Shown here in pieces: positions 8,812-20,013 of a DNA stretch of 64,000 nucleotides. Where the stretch lies: positions 1-64,000 of the forward strand of contig CALHBJ010000012.1 of the NCBI GenBank assembly GCA_937930845.1, written 5' to 3'. Source of the stretch: an uncultured Rhizobiaceae group bacterium. Lineage in GTDB: Bacteria; Pseudomonadota; Alphaproteobacteria; Rhizobiales; Rhizobiaceae. The translations under genes and the position numbers were made by a program. Each line of letters starts with the position of its first letter. The first letter of the stretch is position 1. The notes under the pieces are model-generated. The model was given only the letters and a program-made list of their open reading frames with translations, was not told where the DNA came from and did not search any database.

Positions 8812-8813
8812 AC

Positions 8814-9974
8814 GTGGATCTGTCCTCCAAAAAACGGATTGTGATCAAGGTCGGTTCTGCCCTTCTCGTGGACCAGGGCAGCGGCCTGCGCCATGGCTGG
8901 TTGCAAAGCCTCAGCGACGATATTGCAGCCCTGGTTGCCGCCGGCTGCCAGGTTCTGCTGGTGTCTTCCGGTGCGATTGCCCTTGGCAGGTCCGTATTGA
9001 ACCTGCCGGCAAAGGCGCTGCGCCTGGATGAAAGTCAGGCGGCGGCATCCGTGGGCCAAATCGAGTTGGGCCGTGCCTGGTCAGAAGCGCTCGGCACACA
9101 CGATCTGGTGGCCGGACAGATTTTGCTGACATTGCACGACACCGAAGGGGGTGCGGGTCGGCGCACCTATCTCAACGCCCGCGATACAATCGAACGGCTA
9201 TTGGAACTCGCCGCAATTCCGGTGGTCAACGAAAACGATTCCATTGCCACCAGCGAAATCCGATATGGCGACAATGACCGCCTGGCTGCGCGCGTGGCGA
9301 CAATGGTGCAGGCAGATTTGCTAATCCTGCTCTCTGACATTGATGGCCTTTATTCGGCTCCCCCGACCAATAATCCACAAGCCACGCTTATTCCCCGGGT
9401 TGAAACCATCACGCCCGAGATCGAAGCCATGGCAGGAAGTGCCGGTTCACAACTTTCCCGTGGTGGCATGGTCACCAAGATCGAAGCGGCCAAAATCACC
9501 ACCCAGGCTGGCGTCGATATGGTCATCACATCGGGCAAACCAAACCACCCGCTCAAAGCGTTGCAACATGGCGAGAATTCAACCTTGTTCTGTGCCCGGC
9601 CAAAATCGGGTGGAGCACGAAAAACTTGGATCGCAGGCCAGCTACAGACCGCAGGCAAGATTTTCATAGACCTTGGAGCAGCGCGCGCATTGGGAAAAGG
9701 CAACAGCCTGCTCCCTGCTGGCGTCCATGACATTCAGGGTGATTTTTCGCGCGGCGATGTGGTTCAAGTGGTCAACACCGATGGCAAGATCATCGGCCAG
9801 GGCCTTGCCGGTTATGATGCAGCTGAGGCACGATTGATCATGGGTGCAAAAAGCGAAGAGGTGGTCAATTTGCTGGGATATGAAGGCCGCCCCGCGCTAA
9901 TCCATCGCGACGACATGGCCATAACAGCACAGCCAACAAATTCGCAATCAGTGGAGGAGCAGGACCATGCTTGA
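8814..9974 (+). CDS. proB: Glutamate 5-kinase
   Basis: A 386-residue enzyme that phosphorylates glutamate in the first step of proline synthesis and is normally feedback-inhibited by proline. The N-terminal amino-acid kinase domain shows VIKVGSALL, the VSSGAIALG loop, NENDSIAT and GDNDRLAA. The C-terminal PUA domain occupies roughly residues 285-365. The start is GTG at 8814, two bases after the obgE stop, which implies translational coupling. The gene overlaps proA by 8 bp, keeping the two enzymes, which channel unstable glutamyl phosphate, closely co-expressed. Confidence 0.97.
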   Translation: MDLSSKKRIVIKVGSALLVDQGSGLRHGWLQSLSDDIAALVAAGCQVLLVSSGAIALGRSVLNLPAKALRLDESQAAASVGQIELGRAWSEALGTHDLVAGQILLTLHDTEGGAGRRTYLNARDTIERLLELAAIPVVNENDSIATSEIRYGDNDRLAARVATMVQADLLILLSDIDGLYSAPPTNNPQATLIPRVETITPEIEAMAGSAGSQLSRGGMVTKIEAAKITTQAGVDMVITSGKPNHPLKALQHGENSTLFCARPKSGGARKTWIAGQLQTAGKIFIDLGAARALGKGNSLLPAGVHDIQGDFSRGDVVQVVNTDGKIIGQGLAGYDAAEARLIMGAKSEEVVNLLGYEGRPALIHRDDMAITAQPTNSQSVEEQDHA

Positions 9975-11253
9975 CCAATCAGTTCAAAGCCAGGCACAAA
10001 TCGCCAGCCTGATGCAGGACATGGGCCGCAAGGCGAAAGCCGCCAGCCGCATATTGTCCACAGCGACAACGGATCGCAAACACGCAGCCCTGGTCGGTGC
10101 AGCAGAAGCACTTCGAAATCGCATCGAAATAATTCTCCAAGCCAATGCGGTGGACATGGCCAATGGCGAAGAATCCGGCCTGCCCGCGCCAATGCTCGAT
10201 CGTTTGAAACTGACCGAAGAGCGTGTCCTGGACATGGCCGCAGCCGTGCAAGCCATCGCGGAAATACCAGACCCCGTGGGCCAGACGATGGCCCGTTGGG
10301 AACGCCCCAATGGTCTGGATATTTCACGTGTGCGCACGCCACTTGGCGTCATAGGCGTAATTTACGAAAGTCGGCCCAATGTCACAGCCGATGCTGGATC
10401 CCTGTGCCTTCAGGCGGGCAATGCTGTCATCTTGCGCGGCGGCAGTGACAGTTTCAATTCTTCAAACGCCATTCACCAATGCATGGTCACAGGACTAACA
10501 TCCGCCAACCTGCCCGCAGAAGCCATTCAGCTTGTACCGGTCACAGACAGATATGCAGTGGGCGAAATGCTCAAAGGCCTCAACGGCACAATTGATGTGA
10601 TTGTGCCGCGCGGTGGGCGTGGCTTGGTGGAGCGCGTCCAGTCGGACGCCCGCGTACCCGTATTCTCACATCTGGAAGGCCTGGTTCATGTCTATGTGGA
10701 CAAATCTGCCGATCTGGATATGGCCATCCGCATTATCATTGACGCCAAGCTGCGGCGCGTCAGCATCTGTGGTGCGGCTGAAACATTGCTGATCGATTCA
10801 AATGACAGCGACCGTTTGGCAAAACCGCTCATCCAGGCACTGATCGACAAGGGCTGCCATGTCAGGGGAAGCGCTCAATTGTTGTCACTCATACCACAAA
10901 TTGAACAGGCCAGCGACGAAGACTGGTCGACCGAATATCTCGACGCCATCATCACCGTGGGTCTGGTAGATGGAGTTGGCGGTGCCATTGAACACATTGG
11001 CAAATGGTCCTCAAACCACACCGAGGCCATTATTGCCGAGGATGGGCAGGCGGTTGAACGATTCTTCAACGAGATCGACAGTGCCATCATCATGCACAAT
11101 GCCTCCACACAATTTGCCGATGGCGGAGAATTTGGCATGGGCGGAGAAATCGGCATCGCCACTGGCAAGATGCATGCGCGCGGCCCGGTCGGTGTTGAGC
11201 AATTAACCAGCTTTAAATACGTTGTGCGCGGCTCCGGCCAGATCCGGGGCTAA
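9967..11253 (+). CDS. proA: Gamma-glutamyl phosphate reductase
   Basis: A 428-residue aldehyde-dehydrogenase-fold enzyme that reduces glutamyl phosphate with NADPH to glutamate semialdehyde. Seen are the family segments [17 protein letters not shown] and [10 protein letters not shown], the catalytic Cys region [12 protein letters not shown], and the C-terminal [20 protein letters not shown]. The ATG at 9967 lies inside the proB end with AGGAGCAGG as ribosome binding site. Length is normal for the family. proC is not in this window. Confidence 0.98.
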   Translation: MLDQSVQSQAQIASLMQDMGRKAKAASRILSTATTDRKHAALVGAAEALRNRIEIILQANAVDMANGEESGLPAPMLDRLKLTEERVLDMAAAVQAIAEIPDPVGQTMARWERPNGLDISRVRTPLGVIGVIYESRPNVTADAGSLCLQAGNAVILRGGSDSFNSSNAIHQCMVTGLTSANLPAEAIQLVPVTDRYAVGEMLKGLNGTIDVIVPRGGRGLVERVQSDARVPVFSHLEGLVHVYVDKSADLDMAIRIIIDAKLRRVSICGAAETLLIDSNDSDRLAKPLIQALIDKGCHVRGSAQLLSLIPQIEQASDEDWSTEYLDAIITVGLVDGVGGAIEHIGKWSSNHTEAIIAEDGQAVERFFNEIDSAIIMHNASTQFADGGEFGMGGEIGIATGKMHARGPVGVEQLTSFKYVVRGSGQIRG

Positions 11254-11255
11254 GC

Positions 11256-11903
11256 TTGACGGACATCACATCTTTCGAGCCCAGCCTGCGGCCTTATTTG
11301 CGCATGCCCATGGTGACACCAGGGGCGCGCGTTGGCCTGTTTGGCGGTTCCTTCAATCCGCCCCACGAGGGCCATGTCCATGTGTGCGAACAGGCGCTGC
11401 GCCGCCTTGAACTGGATCAAATATGGTGGCTGGTCACACCCGGCAACCCACTAAAGGAAAATTCAAACCTTGCGCCGCTGGCCCAACGCATAGATGCCTG
11501 TGAGGCGATAACCAGCGATCCGCGTATGAAAATCACCGCCTGCGAAGCTCTCTGGTCCACCCGCTACACGGCAGACACGCTGGTCAAAATCGCAATGCAC
11601 CATCCCCGTGTACATTTTGTTTGGATCATGGGAGCGGACAATCTTGGGCAATTTCACAAATGGGACCGCTGGCGCGACATCGCCTCAACCATGCCCCTGG
11701 CCGTAGTCGACCGCCCCGGCTCGACCCTGGCTTTTCATTCAGCGCGAGCCGCCCAAACCCTGCGCCGGGTACGCATTGATGAAACAGATGCAAGTTTATT
11801 GGCAACCATGAAGCCCCCTGTCTGGACCTTTTTACACGGACCGCGTAACACGCTGTCTTCAACGCTCATTCGCAAGCGTCTGGCCACCAAAACGAACACA
11901 TAA
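11256..11903 (+). CDS. nadD: Nicotinate-nucleotide adenylyltransferase
   Basis: A 215-residue enzyme that adenylylates nicotinate mononucleotide to deamido-NAD in NAD synthesis. The nucleotidyltransferase signature GLFGGSFNPPHEGHV lies near residue 28, with WWLVTPGNPLK, the IMGADNLGQFHKW substrate segment, and the C-terminal SSTLIRKRL corresponding to the ISSTxIR motif. The likely start is TTG at 11256, three bases after the proA stop; internal ATG codons at residues 17 and 19 would still keep the core. The arrangement nadD-rsfS-rlmH is a widely conserved cluster. Confidence 0.95.
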   Translation: MTDITSFEPSLRPYLRMPMVTPGARVGLFGGSFNPPHEGHVHVCEQALRRLELDQIWWLVTPGNPLKENSNLAPLAQRIDACEAITSDPRMKITACEALWSTRYTADTLVKIAMHHPRVHFVWIMGADNLGQFHKWDRWRDIASTMPLAVVDRPGSTLAFHSARAAQTLRRVRIDETDASLLATMKPPVWTFLHGPRNTLSSTLIRKRLATKTNT

Positions 11904-11925
11904 CCGGCCAGAAACAGATAGTTTA

Positions 11926-11955
11926 TTGAAACTGTCACCAAAACAGGACTATCAT
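11926..11955 (+). promoter_or_regulatory. Candidate promoter for rsfS-rlmH
   Basis: TTGAAA (11926-11931) is followed after 18 bases by TATCAT (11950-11955). It lies in the 208-bp gap after nadD, the only sizeable gap between proB and rlmH. Confidence 0.45.
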
Positions 11956-11990
11956 TTGCGTGTTCCCTGGCAAATCGGCCCGGGAATGAT

Positions 11991-12010
11991 CCGCACCATT
12001 GTCGGTGCGG
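11991..12010 (+). other. Hairpin in the rsfS leader
   Basis: CCGCACC (11991-11997) pairs with GGTGCGG (12004-12010) around a 6-base loop. No T-run follows, so it is a leader hairpin or a weak or Rho-assisted terminator of nadD rather than a classical terminator. Confidence 0.4.
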
Positions 12011-12111
12011 ACCAGGTGAACTGTGTGTGACTATGCTTTGCAGCGCAAAGCGATTCAGGAAAGGTAAGTCAACTGAACGCACCAATTCAGACGACCGGCT
12101 CGCCGGGGGAA

Positions 12112-12459
12112 ATGTCCCCCAAAGCTCTGCTGGACACCATTCTCTCCAGCCTTGATGATTCCAAGGCAGAGGAAACCACCCACATCGAAATCACAGGTAA
12201 ATCGCCCGTTGCCGACCACATGGTCGTCTCCAGTGGTCGTTCGCACCGGCACGTCAACGCCGTGGCAGACCGGCTTTTGCGTGACCTCAAGGACGCCGGA
12301 CTCGATGCGCCCAAGGTTGAGGGCCTGCCTGCCTGTGACTGGGTTCTGGTGGATGCCGGAGACGTTATTGTGCACATCTTCCGCCCAGAGGTTCGTGAAT
12401 TTTACAATCTTGAAAAATTGTGGACCATGATTGCCGAAGAGGAAATGGCCCAGGCGTGA
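12112..12459 (+). CDS. rsfS: Ribosomal silencing factor RsfS
   Basis: A protein of at least 115 residues that binds L14 and blocks subunit joining when nutrients are short. Seen are the DDSKAEE start, the DHMVVSSGRSHRHVNAVADRL segment, the ACDWVLVDAGDVIVHIF core and the EFYNLEKLW end, all typical of the family. The ATG at 12112 has a GGGGG-rich upstream region. The frame is open further 5' to a CTG near 12073 that follows AGGAAAGG, so a longer N-terminus from a rare start is possible, as many rhizobial RsfS proteins are longer. rlmH follows 61 bp downstream. Confidence 0.95.
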   Translation: MSPKALLDTILSSLDDSKAEETTHIEITGKSPVADHMVVSSGRSHRHVNAVADRLLRDLKDAGLDAPKVEGLPACDWVLVDAGDVIVHIFRPEVREFYNLEKLWTMIAEEEMAQA

Positions 12460-12520
12460 TGCCGGTAACACCGGCACGCACCTTTGTGAAACGGAACATC
12501 CCTGTTCCGAAAGGACAGCT

Positions 12521-13003
12521 ATGCGCCTTATCATTTCTGCCATCGGCAAACTGAAATCCGGCCCCGAACAGGAGCTGGTATCGCGATATGAGAAGCGCCT
12601 AAAGGGTGCTGGTAAAACCGTTGGTGTTTCAAAACTGGAGCTGGTGGAAAACAGCGAAAGTCGCGCCGCATCTGAACAGCAGCGCAAATCCGCAGAAGCA
12701 CAAAGCCTGCTGGATCGCATTCCCAGCGGATCCGTCATTTATGCATTTGATGAACGGGGGAAATCACCCACAAGCGCAGAATTTGCCCAGAACCTCTCTC
12801 GCTCGCTTGAATCCGGGGCTCCCGCCATTGCCTTTTTGATCGGTGGTCCTGATGGGCTAGACCCATCGATACGCAAACAGGCAGATCATGTCGTCTCATT
12901 TGGCGCACTGACCATGCCCCATCAAATTGCCCGCGCATTGGTGCTTGAACAAATATATCGTGCCACAACCATTCTCTCAAACCACCCATATCACCGCATC
13001 TAA
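12521..13003 (+). CDS. rlmH: 23S rRNA pseudouridine-1915 N3-methyltransferase
   Basis: A 160-residue SPOUT methyltransferase that modifies position 1915 of 23S rRNA in assembled 70S ribosomes. The N-terminus MRLIISAIGKLKSGPEQEL, the FLIGGPDGL glycine loop of the knotted SAM site and the C-terminal LEQIYRATTILSNHPYHR are diagnostic. Length matches the family (about 155-160). The ATG at 12521 follows AAAGGACAGCT; the longer frame upstream overlaps rsfS and is not conserved. Confidence 0.97.
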   Translation: MRLIISAIGKLKSGPEQELVSRYEKRLKGAGKTVGVSKLELVENSESRAASEQQRKSAEAQSLLDRIPSGSVIYAFDERGKSPTSAEFAQNLSRSLESGAPAIAFLIGGPDGLDPSIRKQADHVVSFGALTMPHQIARALVLEQIYRATTILSNHPYHRI

Positions 13004-13170
13004 GGCGGCGAAATTATGGTTAACCGTTGATTAACACCAGCAACCGTAATGTTGTTTATACCGGCTCATCACGATGAAATTTGTTGCAGCGGCCCATGCA
13101 ATCAAGACAATTTGGGCGCAAAATCCCGCTGTCAATCACCTGTACCAAAAACGCTGGAACCGCGCCCAAA

Positions 13171-14577
13171 ATGCCAATTGTCAATTTCATGAATTTAATA
13201 AGACGATCTGCCCTGGGACTGCTTAGCGCTTTTGCGTTTTCCACATTTACCGTTCCTGGAATTGCACAAACGGACAATCCAATTTCAACAAAGCAGGCCA
13301 GCGAACTTGAGCTGGAGCGCGTAAGAAAAATCCTGGCTGACGCCGAAGAGCGACAATCTGCCCTGAAAGCGGAAATTACAGCACTCGACAAAGACATAGA
13401 GGCCATCAACCGGGCATTGTTGACGGCTTCAAAAAGAGGTCAGGATCTGGAAGGCGATATCGCCACCATTGAAGAACAATTGGACATCAGCCTGACTCAA
13501 CAAAGTGAATTACGAACCTCGCTGGCCAGCAAATCAGATCTGTTGGCTGAAGTGATTGGTGCCCTGCAGCGCATGGGCAGCAAGCCGCCGCCCGCGCTGC
13601 TGGTAACGCCCGAGGATGCCATTGCGTCAATCAGAAGTTCCATGGTTTTAGGTTTAGTCGTGCCCGTCATTCGCGACGAAACGGCCATTCTTCTGGCGGA
13701 ATTGACCGCATTGAGGGAGACGTCACGCAAAATTGAGCAACAGAAGGCTTCCCTGACCGAAGCCTTAAATGCACTGGCCGAAGACGAAGCCCGGTTGAGC
13801 CTGTTGATTGATGAAAAGAACACATTGTTGGCCGGATCACGCGAAGCACTGGACGCTGAGGCACAAAAGGCCGCCAAACTCGCCAGCCAGGCAACATCGC
13901 TCCAGGGCCTCATCATTGACCTTGAGACTCAAATCGAATCCGCCGCTGCCGCCGCAGATGCCGCCCGCAAGGCAGACGAAAACCGCCGCCGGTTGGAAGA
14001 AGAGCGTTTGATCCAAGCGCGCAAGACATTGCAGAGCAATGGCACTTCCAAAATTGATAGAAATAACAACGCATTGGCCAGCCTTGGCCCCTCGTCTGGA
14101 GATGTTACCCGCATCGAACCGGCCGTTGCATTTTCCAAAGCCCTTGGCGCTCTGCCGCGCCCGGCGCAAGGGGTTCAATTGTATGATTATGACAGCCGCA
14201 GCAGCATCGGCACGACCAACAAAAACATCGCCCTGGCAGTTCGCGCCAATGCCCGGGTACGTTCCCCCGCCGATGGGTGGGTGGTTTATGCCGGGCCATT
14301 TAGATCCTACGGACAAATCCTCATTTTGAACGCAGGTGACGGCTATCACGTGATTCTATCTGGGCTGGCACAGGTCAACGTGCCGGTCGGACGCTTTGTT
14401 CTGGCTGGAGAACCCGTTGGAAGAATGGGAATTACGCGCGTTGCCAGCGCTGCGCCTTTGAAATTAGGTTCCAATGGGCCGGTGCTTTATGTAGAGTTCC
14501 GGAAGAATGGAAAGCCAATCGATCCCACCCCCTGGTGGTCGATACCTGCAGGTGAAGGACCAAAGGATGATTCGTAA
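13171..14577 (+). CDS. EnvC-like murein hydrolase activator (degenerate LytM domain)
   Basis: About 468 residues from the chosen ATG. The start is uncertain: 13189 or 13096 are alternatives, and none has a clear ribosome binding site. A signal peptide (RRSALGLLSAFAFSTF, then IAQ) leads into a long coiled coil of roughly 270 residues, rich in Glu, Leu, Ala and Arg. A C-terminal LytM/M23-like domain follows. The zinc ligands of active M23 enzymes are not preserved (LYVEF where HxH is expected), as in EnvC. It is therefore likely a periplasmic activator of septal amidases rather than a hydrolase. It overlaps ctpA by 11 bp, an arrangement common in this order. Confidence 0.88.
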   Translation: MPIVNFMNLIRRSALGLLSAFAFSTFTVPGIAQTDNPISTKQASELELERVRKILADAEERQSALKAEITALDKDIEAINRALLTASKRGQDLEGDIATIEEQLDISLTQQSELRTSLASKSDLLAEVIGALQRMGSKPPPALLVTPEDAIASIRSSMVLGLVVPVIRDETAILLAELTALRETSRKIEQQKASLTEALNALAEDEARLSLLIDEKNTLLAGSREALDAEAQKAAKLASQATSLQGLIIDLETQIESAAAAADAARKADENRRRLEEERLIQARKTLQSNGTSKIDRNNNALASLGPSSGDVTRIEPAVAFSKALGALPRPAQGVQLYDYDSRSSIGTTNKNIALAVRANARVRSPADGWVVYAGPFRSYGQILILNAGDGYHVILSGLAQVNVPVGRFVLAGEPVGRMGITRVASAAPLKLGSNGPVLYVEFRKNGKPIDPTPWWSIPAGEGPKDDS

Positions 14578-15919
14578 GTTTTCGCTGATGATGACTGGAG
14601 CAGCAATTGGCGCCATCGCCATGGTGACAGTAAATCAGGGCATGGTGTTTTCGTCGCGCGCCGACGCTGCCGGGTCAGAGACCTATCGGCAATTGGATAT
14701 TTTTGGTGATATTTTTGAGCGCATCCGCTCTCAATATGTGACCGAGCCGAAGGACGACCAACTCATCAAGAATGCCATTAACGGCATGCTGCAATCCCTC
14801 GACCCCCATTCCTCCTATCTCGATCCCAAAGAGAGCGACAACATGCGCACCCAGACACGGGGCGAATTTGGCGGTCTTGGCATCGAAGTGACGATGGAAA
14901 ATGAACTGGTCAAAGTGATCACGCCAATTGATGACACACCGGCTGCCAAAGCGGGCGTCCTGGCGGGCGATCTGGTGAGCCAGATAGATGGTGAAAATGT
15001 CCGTGGCCTGTCGCTCCAACAAGCCGTTGAAAAAATGCGGGGACTTGTAAACACCCCGATCGTTTTGACCATTCTGCGCAAAGGCGCCGACAAGCCGATG
15101 AAAATCACCATTGTGCGTGACACCATCGTGATTAAGTCCGTAAAATTCCGCGTTGAAGGCGATGATGTGGGATATCTGGACGTTAACAGCTTTACCGAAA
15201 AAACCTATGAGGGCCTCGAAGAGGCGATCAAGAACATCCGCGAGAAAGTCCCCGAAGACAAACTCAAGGGCTATGTTCTCGATCTTCGGCTGAACCCCGG
15301 CGGCCTGTTGTTCCAGGCTGTCAGCGTATCTGACGCCTTCCTTGACCGCGGTGAGATCGTTTCAACCCGAGGCCGCGACAAGAACGATGTCGAGCGCAAA
15401 AGCGCAACCCCGGGCGACCTCACACGGGGCAAACCCGTTGTGGTTCTCGTCAATGGCGGCTCGGCAAGCGCATCTGAAATTGTCGCAGGCGCATTGCAGG
15501 ACCACCGCCGCGCAACTGTATTAGGCAGCCGTTCTTTCGGCAAAGGCTCCGTGCAGACCATCATTCCACTGGGCAGCAATGGCGCGCTGCGCCTGACGAC
15601 CGCCCTGTATTACACACCAAGCGGGTGTTCCATTCAGGGCAAGGGCATTGAGCCGGATATCAAGGTCGACCAGCCGCTGCCCGCAGAATTGCAGGGCCGT
15701 GTTGAAGCCCGTGGCGAATCAAGCCTGCGCAATTCAATTGAAGGCGAATCCCAGGACGACAGCGGTTCAGGCTCCTTCAGCTATGTGCCACCGGATCCCA
15801 AGGATGATGTACAGTTGAATTATGCCATGGATCTGTTGCGCGGCGGCAAAACAAACGCAGCCTTCCCACCGAACAAGGACGATGTTCTTTCAGCCGGTGG
15901 TGCATGTAAGCGGGTATAA
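14567..15919 (+). CDS. ctpA: C-terminal processing serine protease (S41 family)
   Basis: A 450-residue exported protease. An N-terminal hydrophobic signal (about residues 6-24) is followed by a PDZ domain (about 100-185, GGLGIEV and AGVLAGD). The S41 catalytic domain carries Ser301 (GGSASASEI) and Lys326 (SFGKGSVQ), the Ser-Lys dyad. Family members trim or degrade periplasmic substrates and often control cell-wall hydrolases, which fits the neighbouring EnvC-like gene. The ATG at 14567 is preceded by AAAGG inside the envC end, so the genes are translationally coupled. A strong terminator follows. Confidence 0.96.
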   Translation: MIRKFSLMMTGAAIGAIAMVTVNQGMVFSSRADAAGSETYRQLDIFGDIFERIRSQYVTEPKDDQLIKNAINGMLQSLDPHSSYLDPKESDNMRTQTRGEFGGLGIEVTMENELVKVITPIDDTPAAKAGVLAGDLVSQIDGENVRGLSLQQAVEKMRGLVNTPIVLTILRKGADKPMKITIVRDTIVIKSVKFRVEGDDVGYLDVNSFTEKTYEGLEEAIKNIREKVPEDKLKGYVLDLRLNPGGLLFQAVSVSDAFLDRGEIVSTRGRDKNDVERKSATPGDLTRGKPVVVLVNGGSASASEIVAGALQDHRRATVLGSRSFGKGSVQTIIPLGSNGALRLTTALYYTPSGCSIQGKGIEPDIKVDQPLPAELQGRVEARGESSLRNSIEGESQDDSGSGSFSYVPPDPKDDVQLNYAMDLLRGGKTNAAFPPNKDDVLSAGGACKRV

Positions 15920-15945
15920 ACCGGCAAAGCGTGTTAAATCGATCA

Positions 15946-15976
15946 GGGAGTGATGTAATCCATCACTCCCTTTTTT
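15946..15976 (+). terminator. Rho-independent terminator after ctpA
   Basis: GGGAGTGATG (15946-15955), loop TAATC, CATCACTCCC (15961-15970) and then six T residues. It separates envC-ctpA from the following pair. Confidence 0.9.
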
Positions 15977-16001
15977 GTTTAGACCCGGATATAAACAATT
16001 C

Positions 16002-17162
16002 ATGAGTGATTTGCATAAACCGCTGGGCACCGCTGAGCCCAAAAAGCCAATGGGCTGGCAATTGCCCGTTCTCGCGCTGGCGCTCGCGGGCTTAAGCCTG
16101 CTGGCCTATGTCTTTATTGATGCCCGCCCGGAAGACCCAACTGTCATCGCCCTGGGCGAGGAAAAAACGCTATCAACCACTCCCGATTCAAATAGACAAT
16201 CTGCGAACCAGGGGCAGATCGATGGAATTGACACACCTGGTTCTGCGCGGCCGCTTTCTCCATTGTCCCCATTGGAACCTCTTGAACCACTGACAGGGCA
16301 ACAAAACACCGCAGCCAATAGGCAGGTTCCGGCGTTCAAACCCCAGCCTGTGCCCAAGAGCAGAAACAATGAATGGGCACAAATTCCCGATCTGTTGGAA
16401 AAATCCGAATTTGGCCCGCTTCCAAAAATATCAAGCGGTGGCATGCGGCCACTGGACGCCTATTCAAAATCATCGGGGACCGTGGGCGCAAACCGGGTGG
16501 CCATTATTGTGGGCGGCCTTGGCTTAAGCCAAACAGGCACTCAACAGGCCATACGTTCCTTGCCAAATGCGGTCACGCTTGGCTTTTCACCCTTTGGCAA
16601 TTCTTTGAGCCGCTGGATGCAGGATGCCATCAAGGATGGCCATGAAATCGTTCTGCAACTCCCCATGGAACCCCTTGGCTATCCCGCGATTAATCCCGGT
16701 CCGCGCACCCTGGTTAAATCCGATGCACCCGGTGGCAATCTGGGCAATCTTCGCTGGCTGTTGGGCAGGGTGACGAACTATCCCCTGACCATGAACTATC
16801 TGGGGGCAGGTCTAAGCAATGATGATGATGCCATGCGGCCGATTTTGCGGGAGCTGAAAGCGCGTGGCCTGGCCTATCTCGACGATGGCAGCGTTCAAGC
16901 CAGCATCGCGCTTGAGATCGCAGCCGACATTCGTCTTCCCCATCTAAAGGGAGATATCGTGATCGATTCCAGGCGCAATGACACGGCCATTCGGGCAAAT
17001 CTTGGTGCTCTTGAAGCCCTGGCCCGGCAAAAAGGTTTCGCCGTGGGCACCGCCACAGCATTTCCAGAAACGATCAATCAGATATCCCAATGGATTGAGG
17101 TCGCGCAAAAACGTGGAATTTTAATTGTGCCCGCCAGCAATCTGGTTCGGGATTATCGCTAG
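16002..17162 (+). CDS. YibQ-like divergent polysaccharide deacetylase family protein
   Basis: A 386-residue protein with one N-terminal membrane anchor (about residues 16-38), a Pro-rich flexible linker (about 40-150), and a C-terminal domain of the divergent polysaccharide deacetylase (DUF610/YibQ) family. The domain shows [26 protein letters not shown] and LAYLDDGS. The Asp-Asp of classical deacetylases is replaced by Gly-Gly in the first motif, so catalysis is doubtful. It probably acts in the periplasm, and the envC-ctpA-yibQ neighbourhood suggests a cell-envelope role. ATG at 16002 gives a sensible cytoplasmic tail; rppH overlaps its end by one base. Confidence 0.9.
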   Translation: MSDLHKPLGTAEPKKPMGWQLPVLALALAGLSLLAYVFIDARPEDPTVIALGEEKTLSTTPDSNRQSANQGQIDGIDTPGSARPLSPLSPLEPLEPLTGQQNTAANRQVPAFKPQPVPKSRNNEWAQIPDLLEKSEFGPLPKISSGGMRPLDAYSKSSGTVGANRVAIIVGGLGLSQTGTQQAIRSLPNAVTLGFSPFGNSLSRWMQDAIKDGHEIVLQLPMEPLGYPAINPGPRTLVKSDAPGGNLGNLRWLLGRVTNYPLTMNYLGAGLSNDDDAMRPILRELKARGLAYLDDGSVQASIALEIAADIRLPHLKGDIVIDSRRNDTAIRANLGALEALARQKGFAVGTATAFPETINQISQWIEVAQKRGILIVPASNLVRDYR

Positions 17163-17677
17163 TGCCAAAAACCAGCCCTGCATCTGCTTTACCCTATCGC
17201 CCTTGCGTTGGGATCATGGTTCTCAACTCAAAGGGTAAAGTGTGGATCGGCCAGCGCATTTCGGAGGGTAATACGGAATATTCGGGGTCGCCCAAACGCT
17301 GGCAAATGCCCCAGGGGGGCATCGACAAAAACGAAGATCCCGGTCCGGCCAGCCTGCGCGAGCTTTATGAGGAAACGGGCATATCCAATGTACAACTTCT
17401 CGACCAAACCGGTGACTGGCTGACCTATGATCTGCCAGACTCAATGATTGGAACTGGTTTAAAGGGCAAGTTTCGCGGTCAAAAACAAATGTGGTTTGCC
17501 TATCAGTTCATGGGCGATGAATCAGAGATTCAGATTAATCCGCCGCCGGATGGGCATACGGCAGAATTTGATGATTGGCGCTGGGAAGACATGGCTCTTT
17601 TGCCTGAACTTATCGTCGATTTTAAGCGCGATATTTACGAACAGGTCGTGTCCCGCTTTTCACATCTGGCGGGATAA
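17162..17677 (+). CDS. rppH: RNA pyrophosphohydrolase
   Basis: A 171-residue Nudix hydrolase that removes pyrophosphate from 5'-triphosphorylated RNA and so starts mRNA decay. The Nudix box runs from [17 protein letters not shown] through YEETGI. The N-terminal [20 protein letters not shown] and the [11 protein letters not shown] segment are typical of RppH. Start is GTG at 17162, sharing a base with the yibQ-like stop codon, so it is translationally coupled. Length is normal. Confidence 0.95.
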   Translation: MPKTSPASALPYRPCVGIMVLNSKGKVWIGQRISEGNTEYSGSPKRWQMPQGGIDKNEDPGPASLRELYEETGISNVQLLDQTGDWLTYDLPDSMIGTGLKGKFRGQKQMWFAYQFMGDESEIQINPPPDGHTAEFDDWRWEDMALLPELIVDFKRDIYEQVVSRFSHLAG

Positions 17678-17706
17678 TCTCGAACTGCGGCGCACATCAA
17701 TGTGCA

Positions 17707-17732
17707 ATTGGGCGAGACGAGCCTCGCCCAAT
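17707..17732. terminator. Inverted repeat between convergent rppH and atpC
   Basis: ATTGGGCGAG (17707-17716) pairs with CTCGCCCAAT (17723-17732) around a 6-base loop. It lies between convergent genes. No T-run follows on either strand, so a bidirectional terminator role is plausible but not certain. Confidence 0.5.
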
Positions 17733-17777
17733 CGAGATCAAGTGTTTCAAGGGCTTATACTCTGGCGAACCAGCCGT

Positions 17778-18194
17778 TTAGGCAGTGGTCAGGGTCGATT
17801 CCAGATGGGTGAGCTGATCCAGATAGGCGCGCGAACTGGTGATCTTCTCGTCATCGCCCGATGCCTCATGGCGTTCGGCATCTTCTTTGGCCAACCGAAG
17901 CTGTTCAGCAAAAACTTCCTTGGTCAGGTCTTTTTTAGCGACGGCAAATTCCGCCAGAACGGTCACGGATTCGCCAGCAATATCGGCAAAACCACCGCGC
18001 ACAAAATAAGCTTCTTCTGATCCATCGGCGAGCTTTGCACTCACCATGCCGGGGCGAAGACTTGTCATCAGCGGGGCGTGATTGGCAAGAATGCCCATAT
18101 CGCCTTCAGCGCCGGGAACAGTCACGATCTCAGCATCACCGGAAAGCAACAGGCTTTCTGGAGAAACGAGTTCAAATTTGAAAGCGTTGGCCAT
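17778..18194 (-). CDS. atpC: ATP synthase F1 epsilon subunit
   Basis: A 138-residue epsilon subunit of the F1 central stalk. It has the N-terminal beta-sandwich (FKFELVSPESLLLSGDAEIVT, and GDMGILANHAPLMTSLRPG) and a C-terminal helical hairpin rich in Glu and Ala that can inhibit hydrolysis. It is the last gene of the atp cluster, 2 bp after the small Cys-containing protein gene. Confidence 0.97.
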   Translation of the reverse strand: MANAFKFELVSPESLLLSGDAEIVTVPGAEGDMGILANHAPLMTSLRPGMVSAKLADGSEEAYFVRGGFADIAGESVTVLAEFAVAKKDLTKEVFAEQLRLAKEDAERHEASGDDEKITSSRAYLDQLTHLESTLTTA

Positions 18195-18196
18195 GT

Positions 18197-18402
18197 TCAG
18201 TCTTTCCCGGATCGTTCATGTTGCAAGAGGGCCTGATCGAAATCAGATACGGCCTTTGCGAATTTGTCCCGGCAACCTGTGTTACAAAACCCGACAACAC
18301 TGCCGCGGTAAAGTGTCAGCGAGTCCGCTGACACAGGTTTGCCAGACCAGGGGCAGATGTCATTGACAGCATCTTGCAGCTGCAATGAATTGCCCCCGCT
18401 CA

Positions 18403-18403
<1 letters not shown>
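18197..18403 (-). CDS. Small YHS/TRASH-like Cys protein inside the atp operon
   Basis: A 68-residue protein with the pattern CPWSGKPV, a short spacer, then GFCNTGCRDKF (Cys17, Cys40, Cys44). This spacing is like that of YHS/TRASH metal-binding modules, which bind Zn, Cu or Ni and occur in copper-handling and transport proteins. Its ATG overlaps the atpD stop (TGATG), and atpC follows after 2 bp, so it is made with F1-ATPase subunits. Its role is unknown. Metal binding is inferred from the cysteines; a fourth ligand is not obvious. It should not be read as a full enzyme despite such annotations for relatives. Confidence 0.8.

Positions 18404-20013
<1,610 letters not shown>

Noticed and set aside
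17707-17732. Inverted repeat as part of a CRISPR or repeat family
   Set aside because: A single copy between convergent genes; no spaced repeats are visible anywhere in the window.
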